DNA of 64,000 bases, taken from Phytobacter palmae (lineage in GTDB: Bacteria > Pseudomonadota > Gammaproteobacteria > Enterobacterales > Enterobacteriaceae). The translations under genes and the position numbers were made by a program. Where the stretch lies: assembly GCA_900112785.1 (NCBI GenBank), contig FONB01000009.1, forward strand, positions 185,257 through 249,256, read 5' to 3'. Shown here one piece after another: positions 8,770 to 19,676 of the stretch; positions within the stretch are counted from its first letter, which is position 1; each line of letters starts with the position of its first letter. The notes beneath the pieces are model-generated. The model was not told where the DNA came from and searched no databases. It saw nothing but the letters and a program-made list of their open reading frames with translations.

Positions 8770-10713
8770 ATGTCCCTTTATAAGCAGCTACTGATCGGCA
8801 TCTGTTTATTTACGCTCGTCATTTTCTGCGGCAACTTTTTTGTTTCTCTGGAGGGGTCCAGAGAACAATACCGGAATCAGCTCAGTGCCCATGCGCAGGA
8901 TGCGGCAACGGCGCTGGGGCTGTCGCTTACTACCCATATTGATGATCCGGCAATGACGGAGCTGATGGTCAACTCCATCTTTGACAGCGGTTATTTTTAC
9001 CGTATTCGGGTAATTGATATTAAAACCAATAAACCCATCATTGAGCGCACCGATAACCCACAAAGCGCCAGTGTGCCGAACTGGTTCGTGCGCATGGTAA
9101 ATCTGAGCCCCGGAGAAGGCGACGCCATTGTTACCGATGGCTGGACGCAGGTTGCCAGGGTTGAGGTGGTCAGCCATCCGATGTTCGCCCTGGCGCGTCT
9201 TTGGGACAATATGGTCGCCAGCTTTTTGTGGCTTATCGGCTGTAGCCTGTTATGTATTCTCGGTGTGACCTTGTTGCTGCGCCGCCTTTTGCGACCGCTT
9301 AACTACATTGTCGAGCAGGCGATGGCTATTTGTCGTCGCGAGTTTTTGAATGTTCCCGCGCTGCCGAAAACGCCGGAACTGCGTCGGGTCGTTGAAGCAA
9401 CCAACCTGATGGTGACGCAACTTGAGGTGTTGTTTGGCGAGCAGGCGCAGCGCACCGAATCCTTGCGCCGGGAGGCTTATCACGACAGCCTGACGGGGCT
9501 GAATAATCGCCGTGCTTTTGATATGCAATTGCAGTCGCGTCTGAGCGACGAAGAGAATGACTCGGGGCATCTGATACTGTTGCGGGTTCAGGATCTTATC
9601 GGCCTTAACCAGCGTCTTGGTGGTGCGAAAACCGATAAGCTGCTGATAGCAGTGGCAGATATTCTGAACGGTCTGCAAAAACATTATTTCCGTAATGAAG
9701 GTTTTCTGGCCCGCGTGCGCGGTGGGGAGTTTGCTATTCTTGCCCCGCAGTTCCTGCATAATGAACTCGATAACCTGACGAACACCCTCAGTACCCGGCT
9801 TAAGGCGCTGTCTGAAACGGGAATGAGCGACGTGACGCCGGTTGCCCATTTTGCCCTGGTCCCTTTCCATGTGGGCGATAAGCCACAGACGATACTGATG
9901 CAGGCGGACCAGGCGCTGGCGATGGCGGAAACCGAAATGCGCTTTTTTGCCAACACGGAAACGGCAACAGGCGATAGCGAAGAGGATCACCACAGCTGGT
10001 ATACCCGTCTGGATACGGTGCTGACAGACGGTGCGTTCGAGCTTTTCTCGCAGCCTGTGTATGAGTGCAACAATGCACATGTCGTATTGCATCATAAAGT
10101 GCTTGCCCGTATCAGAACGGCGGAAGGCGAGCTGATACCGGCAGGACGTTTTATGCCGTGGATCCACCGTCTCGATCTCAGTCGCCGCATGGACATCGTA
10201 ATGTTGCAGCAGACTCTGCGTGAGATGGAAAAATCAAACCGGCCACTTGCACTGAGTATTAGCGGTGCCAGCGTTGCCGATGACCGAAGCCTTCAGGCAT
10301 TGCTGCAACCCTTGATAAACGCGCCACAGCTGGCTTCCCGCCTGACGCTGGAACTGGATGAAAACGAGCTGCCCGACGCTGAGCGGGTCAATATTCTGGT
10401 CAAACGACTTAAAGCGCTGGGCTGCCGTTTAGGGATCCAGCATTTCGGCGGCCGGTTTCACCTTATCGGAAATTTACCGCAGTGGGGACTCGCCTGGCTC
10501 AAAGTTGACGGTAGCTACATTCGCAATATTGATAGCGAAGAAGATAAAAAATTGTTTATTGAAGCCATTTATTGGGCAACCCGACAAATTAATTTGCCAC
10601 TGATTGCTGAGCGTGTGGAAACAGCAGGCGAACTGGCGATTCTCGAAAATATTGGCCTGTATGGCGCAATGGGACGCTATTTTGCTGACGCCAGCACACT
10701 GGGCGCAAATTAA
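8770..10713 (+). CDS. lapD: LapD: inner-membrane c-di-GMP receptor with degenerate GGDEF and EAL domains
   Basis: The protein has 647 residues from ATG 8770 (AGGA 7 bases upstream; GTG 8764 is a less likely start). It has one membrane helix at the N-terminus, a periplasmic LapD/MoxY-type domain (~25-150), a second helix (LWLIGCSLLCILGVTLLL), HAMP, GGDEF (~235-390) and EAL (~415-645). The GGDEF signature reads RGGEF (317-321) and the EAL signature reads KVL (443-445), so neither synthesis nor hydrolysis of c-di-GMP is expected. This is the known state of LapD, which binds c-di-GMP through EAL and signals outward to hold LapG. Gene order lapG-lapD supports the assignment. Confidence 0.93.
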   Translation: MSLYKQLLIGICLFTLVIFCGNFFVSLEGSREQYRNQLSAHAQDAATALGLSLTTHIDDPAMTELMVNSIFDSGYFYRIRVIDIKTNKPIIERTDNPQSASVPNWFVRMVNLSPGEGDAIVTDGWTQVARVEVVSHPMFALARLWDNMVASFLWLIGCSLLCILGVTLLLRRLLRPLNYIVEQAMAICRREFLNVPALPKTPELRRVVEATNLMVTQLEVLFGEQAQRTESLRREAYHDSLTGLNNRRAFDMQLQSRLSDEENDSGHLILLRVQDLIGLNQRLGGAKTDKLLIAVADILNGLQKHYFRNEGFLARVRGGEFAILAPQFLHNELDNLTNTLSTRLKALSETGMSDVTPVAHFALVPFHVGDKPQTILMQADQALAMAETEMRFFANTETATGDSEEDHHSWYTRLDTVLTDGAFELFSQPVYECNNAHVVLHHKVLARIRTAEGELIPAGRFMPWIHRLDLSRRMDIVMLQQTLREMEKSNRPLALSISGASVADDRSLQALLQPLINAPQLASRLTLELDENELPDAERVNILVKRLKALGCRLGIQHFGGRFHLIGNLPQWGLAWLKVDGSYIRNIDSEEDKKLFIEAIYWATRQINLPLIAERVETAGELAILENIGLYGAMGRYFADASTLGAN

Positions 10714-10739
10714 CCATTCAGGCTAAAAAGAGGCTGAAA

Positions 10740-11084
10740 ATGTACTACATAGAACGCGATGAACAGGGACGTATTATTCAGGTGGAACTTGCCCCTTTTC
10801 ATGCCATGACAGAACAAAGTGACGTCAGTACAGCGGAAATAGATGAATGGATGCGGCAAAGAGAAATACGTGAGGCATCGTTACTGCAATTGCGCCAGAG
10901 CGATCTTGAGATGGTTCGCGTGCTGGAAGACCTGATTGAAGTCCTGATGAGTAAAGGCGTCATCAGCATTACCGATCTGCCTCCTGTCGCCCAGACAAAG
11001 CTCACCAACCGTGCACAGGCGCGTCGTTCGTTAAGTGGGCTGGAAGGATTAATTTCCGATGATGACGATGAGGGATTTATATAA
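10740..11084 (+). CDS. Small acidic hypothetical protein of the lap operon
   Basis: The protein has 114 residues, starts 26 bases after lapD behind GAGG and has no signal peptide or membrane segment. It begins MYYIERDEQGRIIQVELAPF, continues with amphipathic helices, and ends in an acidic tail (SDDDDEGF). Related small proteins are often found beside lap genes and are sometimes labelled tryptophan synthase beta-like, a label the sequence does not support. A cytoplasmic partner of the Lap machinery is possible. A terminator follows. Confidence 0.7.
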   Translation: MYYIERDEQGRIIQVELAPFHAMTEQSDVSTAEIDEWMRQREIREASLLQLRQSDLEMVRVLEDLIEVLMSKGVISITDLPPVAQTKLTNRAQARRSLSGLEGLISDDDDEGFI

Positions 11085-11125
11085 TTCGTCATTTTTATTT
11101 ACGCAATATATATCATGTACGACAC

Positions 11126-11153
11126 AGGGACTATTGACAAAGTCCCTTTTTTT
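11126..11153 (+). terminator. Intrinsic terminator ending the lapG-lapD unit
   Basis: The stem AGGGACT/AGTCCCT with an 8-base loop is followed by seven T. It separates the lapG-lapD unit from the adhesin gene, which therefore needs its own promoter in the 210 bases that follow. Confidence 0.88.
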
Positions 11154-11363
11154 AACCTAAATCCCCGCCCGGGCTACTATTCATTCACGTCATCTATTAA
11201 TATAAGGTCTTTAAGCGAAACGGCATCAATAAATCCTCTGCCGGAACGTGCTTTCATTACCTTTGTGACATGTTGCATTACAAAAACTAATTAAATTCTC
11301 TTTTAGCATTCTACGCCTGGTCAGTGGATGAATTGGGCGAGAACAGGATCGAGGGAACTACAC

Positions 11364-14300
11364 ATGAGCGGCGTCTCTGGGATCGTCAAAGCGATAATAG
11401 GGCAAGTGTTTGCAGTAGCACCTGATGGCAGCCAGCGTTTATTGGCTGAAGGTGACAGGATCCTCGAAGGAGAGCAGGTCGAGACCGGGGCTTCTGGTGC
11501 AATCACGTTGTCTTTGTCAGATGGTAAGCAGCTGGACCTTGGCCGTGACAGCCACTGGGACAGTACGGGAAGCGTGACCACTGAGCCTACGGCTACCCAG
11601 CAACAAGATGTTGCCGCCATACAACAGGCGATCGCAGATGGGCAGGATCCGACGCAAACCCTTGAAGCGCCGGCAGCGGGTCCCCAGGCTGGGGGCACTG
11701 GTGGCGGTGACGCTGGCGGTAGCGGCGGCGGATCGCATACTCATGTGGTCCTCGATTTAACCGGTCAGGTTGTTGACCCCACAGCCGGATACCCAACGAT
11801 TGGCCTGGATTTCCCTGATGCCGAACGCCCACAAGAATTAACGTTACTTAACCCTGACGTTGCCACAGCGACAACGCCCGCCGATCCCAATACGAATCCA
11901 CCCGACGATTCAGATGCAGATGCCGATTCTGACGCGGATGCAGATGCCGATTCTGACGCGGATGCGGATGCGGATGCAGATGCAGATGCGGACGCCGATG
12001 CAGATTCTGATGCCGACGCGGATTCCGATGCCGATGCTGATGCCGATGCAGATGCAGACGCCGATGCAGATTCTGATGCCGACGCGGACTCGGATGCTGA
12101 CGCCGATGCGGATTCCGATGCGGATGCTGATGCCGATGCGGATGCAGATGCAGATGCAGACGCTGATGCGGATGCAGATTCTGACGCGGATGCCGATTCT
12201 GATGCAGACGCTGACGCAGATGCGGATGCAGACGCCGATGCCGATGCCGATGCGGATGCAGACGCCGATGCAGATGCAGATGCGGATGCCGATGCAGATT
12301 CTGACGCCGATGCGGATGCCGATGCCGATGCCGATGCGGATGCAGATGCCGATGCCGATGCCGATGCCGATGCGGATGCAGATGCCGACGCCGATGCTGA
12401 TTCTGACGCGGATGCCGATGCCGATGCAGACGCCGATGCGGATGCCGATTCTGATTCAGATGCAGATGCAGATGCAGATGCGGATGCGGATGCGGATGCG
12501 GATGCGGATTCTGACGCCGATGCGGATGCCGATGCAGATGCGGATGCAGACGCCGACGCAGATGCAGATTCCGACGCAGATGCAGACGCCGACGCCGATG
12601 CGGACGCGGACGCCGACGCGGATGCCGATGCAGATGCAGATGCAGATGCAGATGCGGATGCGGATGCAGATGCTGATTCCGATGCAGATTCTGACGCCGA
12701 TGCCGATGCGGATTCCGACGCCGATGCCGATGCCGATGCGGATGCCGATGCAGATGCAGACGCCGACGCGGATGCAGATGCGGATGCGGATGCGGATGCA
12801 GATGCTGATTCCGATGCAGACGCGGATGCGGATGCGGATGCAGATGCAGACGCCGATGCCGATGCCGATGCAGATGCCGACGCGGATGCCGATTCTGACG
12901 CGGATGCCGATTCTGATGCCGACGCGGATGCAGATGCCGATGCGGACGCCGATGCAGACGCCGACGCAGATGCAGATTCCGATGCCGATGCAGATGCGGA
13001 CGCCGACGCGGATGCGGATGCGGATGCAGATGCTGATTCCGATGCTGATGCAGACGCGGATGCGGATGCAGATGCAGACGCCGATGCCGATGCCGATTCT
13101 GACGCCGATGCAGATTCTGACGCGGACGCTGATGCGGACGCTGATGCGGATGCGGATGCAGATGCTGATTCCGATGCAGATTCTGACGCCGACGCTGATG
13201 CAGATTCTGACGCCGATGCGGACGCTGACGCGGATGCGGACGCCGATGCGGATGCCGATTCTGACGCGGATGCAGATGCAGACGCTGACGCCGATGCGGA
13301 TGCCGATTCTGACGCGGATGCAGATGCAGACGCTGATGCCGATGCCGACGCCGATGCGGATGCCGACGCAGATTCTGACGCCGATGCAGACGCCGACGCG
13401 GACGCCGATGCAGATTCTGACGCCGACGCGGATGCCGATTCTGACGCAGACGCCGACGCGGACGCCGACGCCGATGCGGATGCAGATGCAGATGCTGATG
13501 CTGATGCTGATGCTGATGCTGATGCCGATGCAGATTCTGACGCCGATGCGGACGCGGATGCGGATTCCGATGCGGATGCTGACGCCGATGCCGATGCCGA
13601 CGCTGATGCAGATGCAGATGCAGATTCTGACGCGGATGCAGATGCTGATTCAGATGCCGATGCAGACGCTGATTCAGATGCAGATGCAGATGCAGATGCA
13701 GATGCGGACGCCGACGCGGATGCCGATGCAGATGCCGATGCAGACGCCGATGCCGACGCCGATGCCGATGCGGACGCCGATGCAGACGCCGACGCCGATG
13801 CAGATTCTGACGCTGATGCGGATGCCGATTCTGATTCCGACGCCGACGCCGACGCTGATGCTGATGCGGATTCCGATGCTGATGCAGATTCTGACGCCGA
13901 TGCCGATGCGGACGCGGACGCCGACGCGGATGCCGATGCAGACGCCGATGCGGATGCAGATTCCGACGCGGATGCTGATGCCGATTCTGACGCCGACGCG
14001 GATGCCGATTCTGACGCGGATGCAGACGCCGATGCGGATTCCGATGCCGATGCCGATGCAGATGCAGACGCCGACGCGGATGCAGATGCAGATGCAGATG
14101 CGGATGCAGACGCTGATGCCGATTCTGACGCTGATGCCGATGCAGATGCAGATTCCGACGCCGATGCCGACGCGGATGCAGACGCCGATGCTGATGCTGA
14201 CGCGGATTCTGATGCAGATGCCGATGCGGACGCCGATGCCGATTCTGATGCCGATGCGGATGCCGATTCCGACGCGGATGCCGATGCCGATGCCGATGCC

Positions 14301-15860
14301 GATGCCGATGCAGACGCGGATTCCGACGCCGATGTGAAGCTGACCGTGACGATCACGCCGGGCGGCAAAACAACGGATACGTCAGATAATACGATCACCC
14401 ATATCAATGGCGGCAGTGGCAACCCGAACGGGTACGATATCCAGAACGGCGTGATCGTGGCGATCGGCAGTAACGTGCATGTCTGGCTGACGCCGGATAG
14501 CCCGGATGGTGCCATCAAGGGCGACTTTGTACCTGAATCCGCCAGCGCGTCGCAGATTCACTACTACACCAGCAGCGGTAATGCCAATACCGACGACAGC
14601 GCAAAAGGGCACACCGATATCTTCGTTGTAGGTGACCATACGGGCGGTTATTACCAACAGAGTGACTGGCCGAACACCAAATATAACTTCGTCTCCCTCA
14701 AAGGGATCACGGGCAACGGTAACGTAACGGAAGGCGATGTCGGTAAAGATTATATTTTTGTTCAGGGTAATAGTGAGGATTACAAGGTAACTGGCGTCCC
14801 TCACCCGCAAAACCATCAGAACAACGATATTGATAATCTTCAGATTACCGATGAGAACGGTAAACATCCTTTCGAAAATGCTAACCATATCGAAGGCGTT
14901 GTCTTTGGCGACGGGCCATCGTCATCTCACGGCGGTAGCACCAACACTAGCTACTCGGTAACGTTGAATCTTGACGTTAATCTCGAAAGTTCCGATAGCA
15001 GCGACCATCTGAACTCGTTAACGGTTGGCGGGATTCCTGAACACGCGACCTTTAGCGGCAATTTCTCGGATGTCACTTATGATGCGGTCAACAAGGTCTA
15101 TGTGCTGACCTTCGCCAGCGATACAACACACTATTCCGGACAGGTCAGCGTTGAATTACCGGATGGTAAGAGCACCCTCGGTGATATAACCCTGGATGTC
15201 GACTCCACCGCGTCCGATCAACTCGAACACCATTTCACCTTTGACGGTGAAGAGGGCGGGCAGCATATCAGCGACAGCCACAGTTATAGCGCCGATGTAA
15301 ACCATCTCGCGGATGTTCCTGATGAGACGCCAGTGACGCTGAGTCATATCGCCGATGAGAGTCATTCAGACTCGCTGTCGGATACCGACAGTCAGGCGCG
15401 GATGAGCAGCAACGCCGCAGGCGATACGCAAACGACGGAGGTTGACCATAGCGTACTCACTGACAACAGCCACAGCGCATCGTTAATTGATGAGACAAGC
15501 TTAATGTTCAGTCCGCTGGCTGCCGATAACACACAAGGTCATGAAGAGACACCGACGGTATCAGCGGATCACGCGCCGTTGCCTCTTTCTGCAGAGGAGC
15601 AGGGTGAGACGGCATCTCCCCCGACTGCCACAGCAGAACATGACCAGCAGTTGAACTTTAGCGACATCATCCATGATGAAGAGCATCACGACCTCAGCAG
15701 TTTGATCCAGGCGGGGCCGCAGAGTGAAACGGCAGATAACGCGACGCAAGCCGTGCATGTTCCGGCCGAAGGCGGGATGACCGCGAATACCGACAGCTAC
15801 GACGCTGGCCACGAAGCGATGGTGGATAACCTCATCTCTAAACCGGAAGAAATAAGCTGA
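11364..15860 (+). CDS. Retention-module adhesin with an 810-residue Asp-Ala/Asp-Ser stalk (LapA-like)
   Basis: The protein has 1498 residues from ATG 11364, with GAGGGA 7 bases upstream. Residues 1-~100 are a LapA-type retention module ([20 protein letters not shown]...[17 protein letters not shown]), meant to plug in the outer-membrane TolC-like pore. PAAG at 103-106 fits the known LapG cut site pattern (T/A/P)AA(G/V), followed by a Gly-rich linker. From 11904 to 14333 every second residue is Asp, alternating with Ala or sometimes Ser, giving about 405 Asp. A ~500-residue C-terminal part has beta-rich segments and a terminal stretch ([19 protein letters not shown]) like type I secretion targeting domains. 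No RTX nonapeptides are seen. The T1SS genes follow directly. Role: biofilm adhesin held at the surface under LapD/LapG control. Confidence 0.88.
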   Translation: MSGVSGIVKAIIGQVFAVAPDGSQRLLAEGDRILEGEQVETGASGAITLSLSDGKQLDLGRDSHWDSTGSVTTEPTATQQQDVAAIQQAIADGQDPTQTLEAPAAGPQAGGTGGGDAGGSGGGSHTHVVLDLTGQVVDPTAGYPTIGLDFPDAERPQELTLLNPDVATATTPADPNTNPPDDSDADADSDADADADSDADADADADADADADADSDADADSDADADADADADADADSDADADSDADADADSDADADADADADADADADADADSDADADSDADADADADADADADADADADADADADADADADSDADADADADADADADADADADADADADADADADSDADADADADADADADSDSDADADADADADADADADSDADADADADADADADADADSDADADADADADADADADADADADADADADADADADSDADSDADADADSDADADADADADADADADADADADADADADADSDADADADADADADADADADADADADADSDADADSDADADADADADADADADADADSDADADADADADADADADADSDADADADADADADADADADSDADADSDADADADADADADADADSDADSDADADADSDADADADADADADADADSDADADADADADADADSDADADADADADADADADADADSDADADADADADADSDADADADSDADADADADADADADADADADADADADADADSDADADADADSDADADADADADADADADADSDADADADSDADADADSDADADADADADADADADADADADADADADADADADADADADADSDADADADSDSDADADADADADSDADADSDADADADADADADADADADADADSDADADADSDADADADSDADADADADSDADADADADADADADADADADADADADSDADADADADSDADADADADADADADADSDADADADADADSDADADADSDADADADADADADADADSDADVKLTVTITPGGKTTDTSDNTITHINGGSGNPNGYDIQNGVIVAIGSNVHVWLTPDSPDGAIKGDFVPESASASQIHYYTSSGNANTDDSAKGHTDIFVVGDHTGGYYQQSDWPNTKYNFVSLKGITGNGNVTEGDVGKDYIFVQGNSEDYKVTGVPHPQNHQNNDIDNLQITDENGKHPFENANHIEGVVFGDGPSSSHGGSTNTSYSVTLNLDVNLESSDSSDHLNSLTVGGIPEHATFSGNFSDVTYDAVNKVYVLTFASDTTHYSGQVSVELPDGKSTLGDITLDVDSTASDQLEHHFTFDGEEGGQHISDSHSYSADVNHLADVPDETPVTLSHIADESHSDSLSDTDSQARMSSNAAGDTQTTEVDHSVLTDNSHSASLIDETSLMFSPLAADNTQGHEETPTVSADHAPLPLSAEEQGETASPPTATAEHDQQLNFSDIIHDEEHHDLSSLIQAGPQSETADNATQAVHVPAEGGMTANTDSYDAGHEAMVDNLISKPEEIS
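11904..14333 (+). repeat. Asp-Ala/Asp-Ser dipeptide-coding repeat tract, 2430 bp
   Basis: The tract is an uninterrupted run of GAY-GCN and GAY-TCN codon pairs encoding (DA)n with scattered DS. The third codon positions vary freely, so the DNA is not a perfect hexamer repeat. Because there are few stop-forming words, other frames and the opposite strand also stay open across the tract; those long readings are by-products. Confidence 0.97.
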
Positions 15861-16038
15861 TACGCCGCCGCCAGGCTCCGCCGGGAGACTGAGCGGCGCA
15901 TCACCGCAAGGTGAAATCAGGCTGGCGAGGGATTACGAGCGATTAAAAACAGCCAGAACGTAATTTCTCCTCCGGTTCCGCGGCATTTTCTCTGGTGGGG
16001 CGTACCCACTCAGAGGCATAACGAAAAGGAAGACAAGA

Positions 16039-17388
16039 ATGAAATATGGTAGCCAGTTATTAATGGGGGCAGCATTGACCGTGTGCGCGGCACAGAGTCA
16101 GGCTACTACCCTTGAGCAGGCGGTAAAAGACAGCCTGGCATGGCACCCACAAGTTAGCGCCTCGGCAAACAGCCGATACTCTGCTGAGCAGGATCTCCGT
16201 GCCGCCAAAGGCGGCTATCTGCCGTCGCTGGATCTCACTGCCGGGAGCGGCTGGGAACAAACAGACAACTCCACGACCCGTGCGGCAGGCGAGCATTTAC
16301 GCAACCTGAACCGCAGCGAATCGGCTATTAACCTTACGCAAAACGTCTTCAATGGTTTTGCGACCACCAGCGAAGTCGCGCGCCAGAAAGCAACGGTAAA
16401 CTCGCGCGCCTGGACCGTGTTGAATACCAGCGAAAGCACCGCTCTGCAGGCTATCCAAAGTTATCTTGATGTGCTGATGCGCGAGCAGATGGTTAAACTG
16501 GCGGAAGACAACCTGCACAATCACGAGCGCGTTTTCGACCAAATACGCCTTCGCACGACCCAGGGAGTAGGGCGTCAGGCCGACTACGACCAGGCGGAAG
16601 CTCGCCTGGCCCAGGCGCGGAACAATCTTTTAACCGAACAAACCAACCTGGAAGACTCCAGGGCTAACTATCAAAGCGTTACCGGCAAAGATGCCGACAC
16701 GCTGGTGATGCCTGGCAAGATTACGATTCCCGCCTCGCTGGAGGCTGCGCGCAAAGTGATGCTGGAAAACAATGCGCTGCTTAAGCAAGTTGATGCCGAT
16801 GTGGAAGCGACCCGTCAGCAGTATGAGGCGCAGAAATCGCGTTTTTACCCGAATGTTAACGTTGAGGTCGGCCGCACAATGGATAACAACCTTGACGGTA
16901 CGCGCGGGCATAACCAGGAATGGCAGGCAATGGTGCGTATGCGCTACAACCTGTACAACGGTGGCAGCGATCAGGCTACGCTTACCTCTTACGCCTATAA
17001 AATGAAAGAGGCGCAGGATGTGAAAAATAATGCCCTGCGCCAGTTAAATGAAGAATTACGTCTTGCCTGGAATGCGAAGAACAACGCGGAACAACAGGTG
17101 CCGATCGCCAAAGAGTATGCTGAACGTAGCGTGACGGTGCGTAGCGCCTATCAGGAACAGTTCAGCCTGGGCGATCGTACGCTGCTCGATATGCTCGACA
17201 GTGAAAATGAAGTCTTCACTGCACAACGCCGTTACGTTGAACTGCAATTTGTCGACATGTTTACCACCTATCGCATCAGTGCCCGTACGGGTGAACTGCT
17301 TAAAAGTCTGCATATTCAGCCGCCGTCAGCCTCAGAGCCGCTTGACCAGGCTCAGCGCGCGCAGGCGGAACTGCCGGAACTGAACTGA
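16039..17388 (+). CDS. lapE: TolC-family outer-membrane channel of the first T1SS
   Basis: The protein has 449 residues with a signal peptide cut after ~22 residues (CAAQSQA). It contains two OEP-type repeats with long coiled-coil helices and the TolC-like pieces SAINLTQNVFNGF and MRYNLYNGGSDQA. It forms the outer-membrane duct and, in Lap systems, the pore in which the adhesin's retention module lodges. AAGGAAG lies before the start. It follows the adhesin and precedes the ABC transporter and adaptor genes. Confidence 0.9.
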   Translation: MKYGSQLLMGAALTVCAAQSQATTLEQAVKDSLAWHPQVSASANSRYSAEQDLRAAKGGYLPSLDLTAGSGWEQTDNSTTRAAGEHLRNLNRSESAINLTQNVFNGFATTSEVARQKATVNSRAWTVLNTSESTALQAIQSYLDVLMREQMVKLAEDNLHNHERVFDQIRLRTTQGVGRQADYDQAEARLAQARNNLLTEQTNLEDSRANYQSVTGKDADTLVMPGKITIPASLEAARKVMLENNALLKQVDADVEATRQQYEAQKSRFYPNVNVEVGRTMDNNLDGTRGHNQEWQAMVRMRYNLYNGGSDQATLTSYAYKMKEAQDVKNNALRQLNEELRLAWNAKNNAEQQVPIAKEYAERSVTVRSAYQEQFSLGDRTLLDMLDSENEVFTAQRRYVELQFVDMFTTYRISARTGELLKSLHIQPPSASEPLDQAQRAQAELPELN

Positions 17389-17407
17389 TACGGCTCCGAA
17401 GAGTTGT

Positions 17408-17451
17408 GGGGTGACTGACGGCATAAAACCGGCAATCACCCCGTTGTTTTT
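17408..17451 (+). terminator. Possible terminator or attenuator between channel and ABC genes
   Basis: GGGGTGA at 17408-17414 pairs with TCACCCC at 17436-17442, with a 21-base loop, followed by GTTGTTTTT. The T tract is imperfect, so partial read-through into the ABC transporter gene is likely. Confidence 0.45.
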
Positions 17452-17489
17452 GACCTGCGGCCCGAGCCTGCAGAATACTGAGGCAAAGA

Positions 17490-19676
17490 ATGACGCCTGA
17501 TACTGACATACCTGAGAACGTTGATATTTCCCCCGAAGCTCCGGTCAGGCACGATCCCCGGCAAACCCATGATGATCCGTTGCTGGACGCGCTGATGATC
17601 ATCTGCAAAATGCATAATATCGCGACCAGCCGCACGGTCCTGACGACAGGGCTGCCGCTGGAGTCCCATTCGCTGACACTGGAGGCGTTTCCACGTGCCG
17701 CAGGGCGTGCGGGGCTGAAAGCGCGCGTGATACAACGCCCGCTTGACAGCATTACCGCGCTGTCGCTACCTGTCATTCTGTTGCTGAAAAACAATCAGAC
17801 GGCGGTACTGACAGGCTGGGATGCCAGCCAACGGGCTCGTCTGCTGCCCGGCGAAACGGAAGGTGGTGAAATTACGCTATCGCAGGAAGCACTGGCGGAA
17901 CATTACAGTGGCAGGGCGATTTTTATCTCCCCGGAGCATGAGTTTGATGCTCAGCCGACAGCTACGCTGCCGCGAACCACCGCCTGGTTTCAGGACACGC
18001 TTAAACTGTCTAAATTCCTCTACTTCGATGCGGTTATCGCCAGCTTTCTGGTCAATCTTGTAGCGCTGTGCGCCCCGCTGTTTGTGATGAACGTTTATGA
18101 CCGGGTTGTGCCTAATCAGGCAACCGCTACCCTGTGGGTGCTGGCTATCGGTGTCAGTATTGCGTTTGTTTTCGATTTTGTACTGAAAATCCTGCGTGGA
18201 ATTTGCCTCGATCTGGCGGGCAAAAAGACCGATCTGGTGGTCTCCTCGGCGCTGTTCGAGCGACTGCTGGGGATGAAGATGAAGCTGCGTCCTAAGCGGG
18301 TGGGCAGCTTTGCGCAGAATTTCCAGGAGTTCCAGTCGATACGTGATTTTCTCTCGTCACTCACCCTGACGGCCTTTATCGATTTCCCCTTTACCTTGCT
18401 AATTTTATTGGTGATTGGGGTTATTGGCGGGCCACTGGTGCTGATACCGCTGCTTTCCTATCCTCTGGCGTTACTGGTCAGTTGGCTTATTCAGCGCCCG
18501 CTTATGTCGCGGGTACAGAAAACCTATCAGCTGTCCAATGAACGTCAGGCAATGCTGGTAGAGACGTTAACCGGCCTTGACGCTATCAAAATCAATAACG
18601 CGCAGAGCGAGCGTCAGTACCAGTGGGAGCATCTCACCGGCCAGTTGAGCAAACTGGAGCTGCGGGTGAAATCACTCTCCTACGTGGCGGTGAATTTTAC
18701 CTCCTGGCTGCAGCAGGCCAGCGGCGTGGCGATTATTGTCGCCGGGGTTTATGTCATTATCGGTGGCAATCTGAGTATGGGCGGGCTGATCGCCTGCTAC
18801 CTGCTGCATCGCCGTGCGATGATGCCCATCGGCCAGCTATGCAGCCTGATAACCCGTTACCAGCGCGCGCGAATGACGAAATCCACCATCGACAGAATGA
18901 TGGGGCTGGAGCAGGAAGTGCAGGAGGGGGAAGTGCCGCTTAAGCGTGAAACCCTCTCAGGCGCTGTCGAACTGCGTGATGTGACATTTTGCTATCCCGG
19001 CAATCAGTATGCCTCGCTAAGCAATGTCTCCCTGGTCATTCAGCCGGGTGAAAAGGTGGGCATTATCGGTCGTAGCGGTTCTGGAAAAAGCTCGCTGGCA
19101 AAATTACTGGTTGGTTTTTACCAGCCGGACAGCGGCAGTGTGCTGATCGACGGCATCGATCTTCGCCAGATCGATGTGCACGATCTGCGTCATAACATTG
19201 GCTACGCTCCGCAGGATATCCACTTATTCAACGGCACGCTGCGGGAAAATCTCCTCTACGGCGCAAGCTACGTTGACGATGAGACCATGCTGCGGGTCGC
19301 GAACCTGACCGGGGTTCATGAGTTCGCCCGCCGTCATCCTTCTGGTTACAACATGCAGGTTGGCGAGCGTGGAATGAGCCTTTCCGGTGGGCAGCGCCAG
19401 GCGGTTACGCTGGCGCGGGCGTTGTTGCTCGACCCGCCGGTACTGCTGATGGATGAACCTACCAGTTCAATGGACAACACCAGTGAAGATCTGATCAAAA
19501 AAGCGCTGGCACCGGTTATCAGTAACAAAACGCTGTTGCTGGTGACGCACCGTGCGTCGCTGTTGTCGCTGGTTGATCGTCTGATTATCGTCGATAACGG
19601 TAAGATCATTGCCGACGGCCCGAAAGAGAGCGTTATGAGCGCGCTGAAAAAGGGACAAATTCATGCGAATCGTTGA
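17490..19676 (+). CDS. lapB: T1SS ABC transporter with inactive C39-like domain (LapB)
   Basis: The protein has 728 residues. The N-terminal ~130 residues fold like a C39 peptidase but lack the catalytic cysteine motif, as in LapB/HlyB types that do not process a leader. Six membrane helices follow (~170-450), then the ATPase domain with Walker A GRSGSGKSS (527-535), signature LSGGQRQ and Walker B VLLMDEPTSSMD (~652). It powers export of the adhesin encoded upstream. The start has GAGG 7 bases before it; the 3' end overlaps the adaptor gene by 14 bases. Confidence 0.92.
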   Translation: MTPDTDIPENVDISPEAPVRHDPRQTHDDPLLDALMIICKMHNIATSRTVLTTGLPLESHSLTLEAFPRAAGRAGLKARVIQRPLDSITALSLPVILLLKNNQTAVLTGWDASQRARLLPGETEGGEITLSQEALAEHYSGRAIFISPEHEFDAQPTATLPRTTAWFQDTLKLSKFLYFDAVIASFLVNLVALCAPLFVMNVYDRVVPNQATATLWVLAIGVSIAFVFDFVLKILRGICLDLAGKKTDLVVSSALFERLLGMKMKLRPKRVGSFAQNFQEFQSIRDFLSSLTLTAFIDFPFTLLILLVIGVIGGPLVLIPLLSYPLALLVSWLIQRPLMSRVQKTYQLSNERQAMLVETLTGLDAIKINNAQSERQYQWEHLTGQLSKLELRVKSLSYVAVNFTSWLQQASGVAIIVAGVYVIIGGNLSMGGLIACYLLHRRAMMPIGQLCSLITRYQRARMTKSTIDRMMGLEQEVQEGEVPLKRETLSGAVELRDVTFCYPGNQYASLSNVSLVIQPGEKVGIIGRSGSGKSSLAKLLVGFYQPDSGSVLIDGIDLRQIDVHDLRHNIGYAPQDIHLFNGTLRENLLYGASYVDDETMLRVANLTGVHEFARRHPSGYNMQVGERGMSLSGGQRQAVTLARALLLDPPVLLMDEPTSSMDNTSEDLIKKALAPVISNKTLLLVTHRASLLSLVDRLIIVDNGKIIADGPKESVMSALKKGQIHANR

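Noticed and set aside
11904..14333. CRISPR-like array
   Set aside because: The repetition is a hexanucleotide codon pattern without discrete repeats and spacers.
11860..14337. 825-codon frame on the plus strand made of Met-Pro/Met-Gln repeats
   Set aside because: A shifted reading of the same repeat tract with no credible protein content.
11765..14518. 917-codon open frame on the minus strand (Ser-Ala-Ser-Glu repeats)
   Set aside because: It is the antisense of the Asp-Ala repeat tract, where stop codons cannot readily form. No ribosome site or recognisable domains.
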